NCBI GenBank assembly: GCA_947579665.1
Contig: OX388350.1
Span: 83,099,152 to 83,163,151, forward strand
From: Sympetrum striolatum
Lineage: Eukaryota; Arthropoda; Insecta; Odonata; Libellulidae
Length of the DNA stretch: 64,000 nucleotides
Direction of reading: 5' to 3'
The translations under genes and the position numbers were made by a program. The notes beneath the pieces were generated by a model, which worked only from the letters and a program-made list of their open reading frames with translations, searched no databases and had not been told where the DNA came from. Positions 55,942-64,000 of the stretch are shown piece by piece (position 1 is the stretch's first letter; each line of letters starts with the position of its first letter).

Positions 55942-58900
55942 CCCCTCGCCTTGAACGGCTCTGGTGTTCACTATACTGCTGAAGCTGCGAGCGGGATGGC
56001 TCATAGGATTTACGAGCATTGTAGGTTTTTTTTAGGCTAAAGGGAAATTGTGGGAATGCTTCTAATTTAAGTGGCTCCGATATAGGAAATAAAGTTAATA
56101 AACAATCGAATACCTTAAAAATTACTGAGCAAGTTGAAGATGAGCAACAACGCGTTTCCCGGGCTTCTCCCATTGTAAATGAACTATCGATTGCCATTAT
56201 TAATTGTAGAAGCATTAAAAACAAAGTAGCCGATCTTGAACATCTTATCCGAAGTAACGACTCTGACATAATTATAGGCACCGAAAGCTGGCTAACAGAC
56301 AAAATTAATGACTACGAAGTATTTCCTTAAGATTTTAAGATTTATCGTAAGGACCGTCAGGATAAAGTGGGTGGAGGAGTATTTATAGCGGTTAAAAGTT
56401 CTTTGCGGAGTAGTTCACATACGTATCCTAACAGTTGCATCGAGAGCGTATGGTGTACCATTAGTCAGCCAAATAAACCCAATCTACATGTATGTGCTTT
56501 TTACCGGCCGCCCAACTCTTCGCGTCATGTTTTGCGTAACCTAAACGATGAAATAAATTTTTACTCGCGTAAAAACAACAATAGCATAATGATAATTGGA
56601 GGAGATTTTAATCTTCCAGACATCGATTGGCAAAAGCACGTAGTCAAGAAAAGAGCTCGGGACAATGACTCTTGTAGGACCTTGTTAAACTTGATACAAA
56701 AAAATTCATTACACCAGCTAGTCAAAAAGCCTACCAGGGAATTAACCATTTTAGATCTTTTTCTTACGAACACCCCCGAACGAGTATCTAACACATCTGT
56801 TTGCGATGGAATATCCGATCACAAAGCCATAATTATAGATTTCGACCTTAACTTGGTAAAGCACAGAAAACCTAAGCGCAGAGTTTATCTTTACCCGCGA
56901 GCCGATTTCGAAGGATATCGTAGTAAACTCATGTACGAATTTCTGGAGTATAAAACGCGGGCGATATGTTTAAATACCGAGGACACGTGGAATCTCTTTG
57001 TAAGAACAATGCGTGACCTAATGGATAAATTTGTACCCTCAAAACTTTCAAATCAAATTAATGAACCTAGATGGTATAATAAGGAGACTAGGAGAGCACT
57101 AAAGAAACAGAGGCGTTTGCATTCCAAATTAAAAGCCGCTGCGAGGCAACCGAACAGTATCAACACAGATCAAGTAAAGAGCGAACATAAGGAAGCTAAG
57201 TCGGAAACTAAACGAATTATGCGAGATGCCCTCCGTCAATATAAAAAGAAGATTTTATGCGAACACTTGGAAGAGGACCCAAAAGCGTTTTGGTCGTACG
57301 TTCGTGAGGTCCAAGGTAAAGAGCAAACTGTTGGTTCATTAAAGGATACTTGCGGTAATATAGTAAACGATGCTAAAGGCAAAGCTAATATCTTGAATGA
57401 TTTTTTTCGAAGCGTTTTCACGTCTGACGATACATCAAATACTCTCCCGAATGTTGATAAACCTGAATCAATGTCGAAAATCACCTTCAGAGAAGACGGC
57501 ATCATTAAACTATTGCAACAGATTAAACCGAATAAAGCTCCGGGTCCTGAAGACATACCGGCTCGAGTGTTCAAGGAAGTTGCGGAGAGCGTAGCACCTT
57601 TTCTTAAAGTTATATTTGACAAGAGTATGAGCGAAGGAAAGGTCCCGAAAGATTGGAAAATTGCGAATGTCACGCCAATATTTAAAAGTGGCTCTAAGGA
57701 CGATCCAGCTAATTACAGGCCTATATCTTTAACATCACTGAGCGGTAAAATTATGGAACATATAATAGCTAGCTCTTTAATGGGTTTTCTTGAAACGTCC
57801 AATTTCATAATTAGGAATCAACACGGTTTTCGTAAGACTCGTTCTTGCGAGTCTCAGCTGGCTTTATTAGTACACGATGTTCTAAACTCTGCTGAAAAAC
57901 ATAAGCAAGTCGATGCGATATTTTTAGATTTTCGGAAGGCTTTCGATAAGGTACCTCATCATAAATTGCTGTACAAATTAGAAGTTGCGGGTATCAATGC
58001 ACAAGTTATTAACTGGATAAAAGACTTTCTCACCGATAGAGAGCAACGAGTAGTACTCGATGGTATTAGTTCCAACTTGGTTAAGGTGACCTCGGGCGTC
58101 CCTCAGGGCAGTGTAATTGGACCGTTGTTATTTTTAGTATACATCAACGACCTCAGCAATCACATTGAAAGCAATGTTAGGATATTCGCAGACGACACAG
58201 TCATTTACAGGGAAATAGTTAGTTCAGAGGATAGATTAACCCTTTCGAACGACTTAGACAGAATTATGAATTGGTGCGATGATTGGCAATTAGAGCTTAA
58301 TGTAGAAAAGTGTTCGGTAGTTAACTTCTTCGAAAGTAAATCTATAATAAATGATTATTCTTATAGTCTCCGAGGGGTAAACCTAATGACAGTAGAATCG
58401 GTAAAGTATCTTGGAGTAACTCTCACGAATAATCTATCATGGAGTGCCCACATCCGAAATATATGTGGAAAAGCACTTAAGAAACTCGGCTTCGTTAAAA
58501 GAATAGTCGGTAGGAGCGAAGAAAAGATTCGCGAGCGATGTTACTTAGCGTTAGTTAGGCCTCACCTTGAGTATGCATGTAGTGTATGGGACCCCGCCGA
58601 GAAATGTCATATTCGGGATTTAGAAAAAGTACAACGAAAGGCGATACGATTTGTAAAGAATTGCTACGATAAAACAGCGAGTGTCACTCAGATGTTACAG
58701 GACGCGGGATGGGAATCATTAGAAGATAGAAGAAAAATTCAAAGGATAAATTTATTAAATAAGTTCAGAGAAATTACGTTTTCAGATGATGTAACCGATA
58801 TAATGCGACCCCCCTGTTATATGGGCCGTGCTGATACTGCCCGAAAGATTAGGGAAATAGATGCTAAAACGAATCGTTTCAAAAATTCATTTTTTCCGCG

Positions 58901-59009
58901 AAGTATACGCGAAAGCAACAGTTTAGGAAAATAGAGTCAAGGTGCTTGCACCCCCTGCCATACACCGAAAGGTGGCTTGCAGGGTTCTTACATAGACATA
59001 GACATAGAC
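55942..59009 (+). mobile_element. Nearly full-length CR1/L2-like non-LTR retrotransposon
   Basis: The element is 3,068 bp inserted in satellite S2 between A-runs (6 A at 55936-55941 and 59010-59015, the apparent target-site duplication). It has a 5' leader of about 240 bp, one long frame for endonuclease and reverse transcriptase, a 3' untranslated region of about 75 bp and a terminal (CATAGA)n tail in place of poly-A. No separate ORF1 is seen, so it may be slightly 5'-truncated. The 3' end matches the fragment at 347-822. Confidence 0.93.
56184..58934 (+). pseudogene. Endonuclease-reverse transcriptase of the non-LTR element (one stop)
   Basis: The 917-codon frame has a single TAA at 56328-56330. 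From 56331 to 58934 it is open. The apurinic-type endonuclease begins around 56184 (LSIAIINCRSIKNKVADLEH) with the Glu-Ser-Trp-Leu motif just before the stop. It continues with GGDFNLPDIDW (about 56600-56635) and SDHKAI (about 56815-56832). The reverse transcriptase shows NYRPISLTS, LDFRKAFDKVPH, SGVPQGSVIGPLLF and the catalytic FADD at 58185-58196. The C-terminal region has KYLGVTL and RPHLEYACSVWDP. It nicks target DNA and copies the element RNA onto it. With the exception of the stop, every key residue I looked for is present, so the insertion is young. Confidence 0.93.
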
Positions 59010-59057
59010 AAAAAATAGTCTAAAACAGATGAAAATTCGTCAAAATAGCTAAAACTT

Positions 59058-61987
59058 TTCAGCTTCGCTAGGCTTTTCTAGGTTTGCTTGGATTCGATTG
59101 GCTTCGCTTTGCTTCACTTGGCTTCGCTTGGCTTCACTAGGCTTCGCTAGGCTTCGCTTGGCTTCGCTTGATCTGTTTTTGTTGCTTGTTTCCTTTCATA
59201 CATCGATAAAATGACGAAAATTTAGTAAAATAGAGGAAAAAAAATGAAATTTCGGTGAAATTATCCGTTTTCGCTCCTTTCTTCGATCATATATCGTTAA
59301 AATGATGAAAATTAAGGCAAAATAAAGGAAAAAATTTGAAATTTCGCTAAAAATTATCCGTTTTCGCTGCTTTTTTGATATTATCTGAGAGAAAATGACG
59401 AAAATTAGAGAAAAAGAATGTAAATTTCGCAAAAATATCCGTTTTAGTTGCTTTTATCGATCTTATCTCTATAACATTAATGCAAAATAAAGGGAAAAAT
59501 TGAGATTTCACTAAATATTTACGTTTTCGTAGCCTTTTAGGATCATATCTCGATTAAAAGATAAAAAATAGGGCAAAATTGAGGAAAAATATCGAAATTT
59601 CGGTAAAATGATCCGTTTTCGTTGTTTTTTTCGTTCATATCTCGATTAAATGAAGAAAATTAAGGCAAAAAAGGGAAAAAATTTAAAATTTGAGTTAAAT
59701 AGTCCGTTTTCGTAGCTTTTTTCGATCATATCTTTATAAAATGAAGAGAGTAAGTAAAAATAAAGGAAACAAATAGAATTTTTGTTAAAATTATCCGTTT
59801 TCGTTGCTTTTTTCCATCATATCTCGATAAAATGACGGAAGGTAGGTCAAAATAGAGGCAAAAATTTTAAATTTCGCTAAAAATTATCTGTTAATTATAT
59901 ATGGAGTCGGACTCCATAAGTCGATTAGAGGAATTGACCTCATAGAGACGATATCGGGTCATCGATTTCGGGTAATCAACCATGGGTGATCGAACTGCGG
60001 TTATGTCCTTATGTCATCGACCTCGGATCATGTCTCAAGTTATCGACCTATTGTCATTGACCTCGGGTATTTGACTTCGGGTGATTGACCTTGGGTCATC
60101 AACCTAGGATCATTGACCTCGGGTCATCGACCTAGGAAAATTGACCTCGGGTCATCGACGTAGGGTCATTGACATTGACATATATACTGTTTGTCATCCC
60201 GGAGTGGACCTCCCGGAGTCGAAATCCCTGAGTTGACCTCCCAGAGTCGAACTCTCGGATTCGACCTCCTGGAGTCGACATCCCGGAGTCTACCTCCTGG
60301 AGTCTACCTCCCGGAGTCGACATCCCGGAGTCGACCTCCTGGAGTCGACATCCCGGAGTCGGCCTCCTGGAGTCGACCTCCTGGAGTCGACATCCCGGAG
60401 TCGGCCTCCTGGAGTCGACCTCCAGGAGTCGACATCCCGGAGTCAACCTCCCGGAGTCGGACTTCTAGAGTCGACCTCCCGGAGTCGACCTCCCGGAGTC
60501 GACCTCCCGGAGTCGACCTCCCGGAGTCGACCTCCCGGAGTCGACCTCCTGGAGTCGAACTCCCGGAGTCGACCTCCCGGAGTCGACCTCACGGAGTCGA
60601 CCTCCCGGAGTCGACCTCCCGGAATTGACCTTTCAGAGTCGACCTCCCGGAGTCGACCTTACGGAGTTGACCTCCCGGAGTCGACTTCTCTTTATGGTTC
60701 TCCCTGAATTGACCACCCGTAATTGACCTCCCGGAATCGACCGTAACGTGTCGTTCTCGGGTCATTGACCTCGTGTCATTGACCTCGTGTCATTGACCTC
60801 GGGTCATTGACCTCGGGTCATTGACCTCGGGTCATTGACCTCGGGTCATTGACCTCGGGTCATAGACCTCGTGTCATTGACCTCGGGTCATTGACCTCGG
60901 GTCATTGACCTCGGGTCATTGACTTCGGGTCATTTACCTCGTGTCATTGACCTCATGCCATTGACCTCGGGTCATCGACATCGGTTCGTTGACCTCGAGT
61001 CATCTACCTAGGTCATCTCGATTAAAAGGGGAAAAGAAGGGCAAAATTAAAAAAACAAATTGACATTTCGTTAATTTATCCGTTTTCGTCGATTTTGTAA
61101 ATTTATCGCCAAAAAAGCATGATTGAGGAAAAAAATTGAAATTTTGGTGAAATTCTCCGTTTTCGTTCCTTTCTTCGATCATATCCTGATAAAATGACGA
61201 AAATTATGGCAAAATAAAGGAAAAAATTTGAAATTTCGCAAAAAATTATCCGTTTTCGCTGCTTTTTTCGATATTATCTGAGAGAAAATGGCGAAAATTA
61301 GAGGAAAAGAATTGAAATTTCGCAAAAATATCCGTTTTCGTTGCATTTTTCGATATTATCTGAGAGAAAAAGACGAAAATTAGAGGAAAAGAATTCATCC
61401 CGGCTAAGAATTCGTCTAAAACAGATTAAAAATCGTCAAAATAGCTAAAACTGTTCAGCTACTGCTAGAAAGCGTAAATTAACGTAAGAAAACGTCAAAA
61501 TAGCTAAAAAAATCGACAAGACAGTTTAAAATAGTCTCAAAAGGCTAAAAATCGGTAATAAATGCTAAAAACTCGTCAAAACAGCTAAAACAATCCTCAA
61601 AATAGCTAAAAAATCGTAAAAAGTGCTGAAAAATCGTATAAAACTTTTCAGTTACAGCTAGAAAAACATAAAACAAAGTTATAAAACGTTAAAAAAAAAA
61701 TACGTAATACAGCTTAAAAAAATCGTCAAAATAGCTATAAATGGTCTAAAACATGTAAAAATCCGTAATAAATGCTAAAAATTCGTAAATTAATTCTCAA
61801 AATTCCTTAAAAAATAGCTAAAAATCCTTAAGAACAATAAATAAATCGTCATTACACCTAAAAAAAGCGAATAATTCATAAAAAAGTGTCAAAACAGCTA
61901 AAAAATCCCACAAAAAGCTTATTAATTACATATGAAGGCCTTACAATCGTCTTAAACAGATCAAAATCGTGAAAATAGCTAAGTCTT
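59058..61987. repeat. Full unit H
   Basis: S1 59058-59170, S3 59171-59897, palindrome 59900-59918, S4 to 60193, S5 60195-60744 (the longest S5 block), S4 60746-61018 with at least seven perfect GGGTCATTGACCT copies, S3 61019-61400, S2 61401-61987. Confidence 0.9.
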
Positions 61988-63775
61988 GTCAGCTTCGTTT
62001 GGCCTTGCTAGGCTTTGCTTATCTTCACTTGGCTTCGCTTGGCTACGGTTGACTTCGCTTGGCTTCGCTTGGCTTCCCTTGGCTTCGCTTGGCTTCGCTT
62101 GGCTTCGCTTGGCTTCGCTTGGCTTCGCTTGGCTTTGTTTGGCTTCGCCTGGCTTCACCTGGCTTCGCTCGGCTTCGCTCCATTTCGCTTGGCTAAATAG
62201 TAGCTAAAAATCGTAAAGAACGGCTACAAAATCGTCAATACAGCTAAAAAGTTGTAAATAAAGGCTTTAAAATCGTCTTTAACAGCTGAAGCATTCGTCA
62301 AAACCAGCGAATAAATCGTCAAAGCAGCTGAAAATGGTCTCAAAAAGCTAGAAAATCGTCAAAACAGTTTACAAATTGTAATGAAAGGTTAAAAAATCGG
62401 ATTAAACAGCAAATCAATAGTCAAAATAGCTAAAAATCCTTAAGAACAATAAATAAATCGTAAAAAAAGCTCAAAAATCGTGAATAATTGATAAAAAAGC
62501 GTGAAAACAGCTAAAAATTCCCAAAAGCAAATAATAATTCGTACATAAATCCTAAAAAAATAGTCTAAAACAGACGAAAAATCGTCTTAAACAGCAAAAC
62601 AATCGTCAAAACAGCTAAAAATCGTTAAGAAATGCGAATAATTCGTCATAAAAGCTGAACGAATAGTAAATCAATGCTAAAAAGTCGTCAAAACAGCTTA
62701 AAATCTTCTAAACAGCTAAAAAAAAGTAAATACGGGCTAAAAAATCGTCAAAACCAATAAAAAATTCGTCAAAAACGTTAAAAACAAAACCGTTAAAAAA
62801 GGGAAACATTAAGAAAAACAGATTTAAAAAAATCGTCAAAATAGCTAAAAATCGTTAAGAACAGCTTAAAAATCGTCAGAGTGGAAAAAAAATAGTAAAA
62901 AAGTTAGAAATCGTCAAAAAATTAACAATCGGAAATATAGCTAAAAAAACGTTAAGAACAGCATAAAAATCATTAAAACAGCTAAAATATCGTTCATAAA
63001 TGCTAAAAATCGTTAAGAGTAGCAAATAAATCGTCAAAAAAGCTAAAAAATCGTAAATCAATGGTAAAATATCGTCAAAATAGCTTAAAATCCTTAAGAA
63101 CAATAAATAAATCGTCAAAACAGCTAAAAATCGTCAAAACGGCTAATAAATCGTAAATAAAGGCTAAAAATTCGTCTAAAACCGATTAAAAATCGTCAAA
63201 ATAGCTAAAACTGTTCAGCAACTGCTAGAAATCGTAAATTAACGTAAGAAAACGTCAAAATAGCTAAAAAATCGTCAAGACAGTTTAAAATAGTCTCAAA
63301 AAGCTAAAAATCGGTAATAAATGCTAAAAACTCGTCAAAACAGCTAAAACAATCCTCATAATAGCTAAAAAATCGTAAAAAATTGCTGAAAAATCGTATA
63401 AAACTTTACAGTTACAGCTAGAAAAACATAAAAGAACGTTATAAAACGTTGAAAAAACAAAAATTCGTAATACAGCTTAAAAAAATCGTCAAAATAGCTA
63501 TAAATCGTCTAAAACATATAAAAATCCGTAATAAATGCTAAAAATTCGTAAATAAACTCTAAAAATTCCTTAAAAAAATAGCAAAACAATCGTCAAAATA
63601 GCTAAAAATCCTTAAGAACAATAAATGAATCGTCATTACAGCTAAAAACAGCGAATAATTCATAGTAAAAGTGTCAAAAAAGCTAAAAAATCCCCAAAAA
63701 AGCTTATAAATTACATATGAAGGCCTTACAATCGTCTTAAACAGATTAAAAATCGTGAAAATAGCTAAAACTTGT
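61988..63775. repeat. Short unit I (S1 then long S2)
   Basis: S1 61988-62194 and S2 62195-63775. The S2 part at 62570-63180 is nearly identical to 37185-37860 of short unit 1. Confidence 0.9.
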
Positions 63776-64000
63776 CAGCTTCGTTTGGCTTTGCTAGGCT
63801 TCGCTTGGCTTCACTTGGCTTCGCTTGGCTTCGCTTGGCTTCGCTTGGCTTCGCTTGGCTTCGCTTGGCTTCGCTTGGCTTCGCTTGGCTTCGCTTGGCT
63901 TCGCTTGGCTTCGCTTGGCTTCGCTTGATCTGTTTTTGTTGCTTGTTTCCTTTCATACATCGATAAAATTACGAAAATTTAGTAAAATAGAGGCAAAAAA
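63776..64000. repeat. Start of another full unit
   Basis: S1 63776-63926 is followed by the first 74 bp of S3. The array continues beyond the window. Confidence 0.9.

Larger units (their letters stand above)
55401..59057. repeat. Short unit G, split by retrotransposon
   Basis: S1 55401-55578, S2 55579-55941, inserted non-LTR element 55942-59009, then S2 resumes to 59057. The interrupted S2 string is intact at 41785-41815. Confidence 0.9.
36475..64000. repeat. Composite higher-order satellite array (S1 to S5), cut by window end
   Basis: This is at least 27.5 kb of uninterrupted tandem repeat apart from one retrotransposon. Five families alternate. S1 is 10 bp (GCTTCGCTTG). S2 is about 17-21 bp (GCTAAAAATCGTCAAAACA). 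S3 is 80-92 bp with TTATCCGTTTTCG and ATAAAATGACGAAAATTA. S4 is 14 bp (GGGTCATTGACCTC). S5 is 14 bp (GGAGTCGACCTCCC). A 19-bp palindrome sits once per full unit at the S3/S4 border. Full units are S1-S3-palindrome-S4-S5-S4-S3-S2; short units have S1 and S2 only. All long open frames in this region (Ala/Leu/Gly-rich, or Ser/Arg/Gly/Pro-rich) are repeat artefacts. Confidence 0.95.

Noticed and set aside
57236..57673. 145-codon minus-strand frame inside the retrotransposon
   Set aside because: It is antisense to the reverse transcriptase coding region and has no independent features.
60132..60628. Ser/Arg/Gly/Pro-rich open frames (Pro-Gly-Gly-Arg-Leu repeats) as collagen-like or RS-type proteins
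   Set aside because: They arise from the 14-bp S5 satellite, which lacks stops on both strands. The repeats reflect DNA periodicity, not protein selection.

Overview
The window looks like non-coding, repeat-dense nuclear DNA of an animal, most likely an arthropod. It is AT-rich, has no compact gene layout, and holds Ty1/copia, hAT, piggyBac, pogo/Tigger and several non-LTR retroelements side by side. Both copia elements carry the primer-binding site typical of insect copia. I could not name a species, and no complete host gene is present.

Region 1 (1 to about 34.3 kb) appears to be the inside of a large intron-rich locus that grew by tandem duplication. Five or six short exon-like segments (1258, 1983, 11019, 11679, 25492, 34081, and a partial one at 33363) are homologous. 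Most share the same AG acceptor phase and a Gly-[Tyr/Asn]-[Ile/Val]-Gly-Trp start, and they sit in introns that are homologous to each other. With transposons subtracted, the first three repeats are about 2.8 to 2.95 kb apart. Only the copy at 25492 is open throughout, and the parent gene is not recognised. Insertions into this framework are a copia element (2381-6190), a Tigger element (7821-10978), a hAT element (11835-18202) with a piggyBac element nested inside it (13230-16189), a second copia (20849-25367), and non-LTR fragments at 347-822 and 18503-19117. All four DNA/LTR insertions in this scaffold, counting the nested piggyBac, have clear ends and target-site duplications.

Region 2 (about 27.2 to 36.4 kb) is a patchwork of small repeats: an array of about 170-bp monomers each with a tRNA T-arm-like motif, a Jockey-like reverse transcriptase relic, a 316-bp tandem duplication, a foldback element with a 52-bp tandem repeat, a MITE-like hairpin, a second, truncated Tigger, and a probable tRNA-derived SINE.

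Region 3 (36475 to the end) is one large composite satellite. Five simple families alternate in a fixed order: S1, a 10-bp GCTTCGCTTG repeat; S2, an A-rich unit of roughly 19 bp; S3, an 80-92 bp AT-rich unit; S4, a 14-bp GGGTCATTGACCTC repeat; S5, a 14-bp GGAGTCGACCTCCC repeat. Full higher-order units (S1-S3-palindrome-S4-S5-S4-S3-S2, about 2.8-3.3 kb) are interspersed with short S1-S2 units. A nearly intact non-LTR retrotransposon (55942-59009) is inserted in the array. The many long open frames here arise from repeat periods not divisible by three and are not genes.

The observations I rate highest are the duplicated exon array, the S4 satellite, whose unit is a perfect match to the inverted-repeat nuclear-receptor (ecdysone-response-type) consensus, the composite higher-order organisation with one local inversion, and the nested insertion history that paralogous empty sites can reconstruct.
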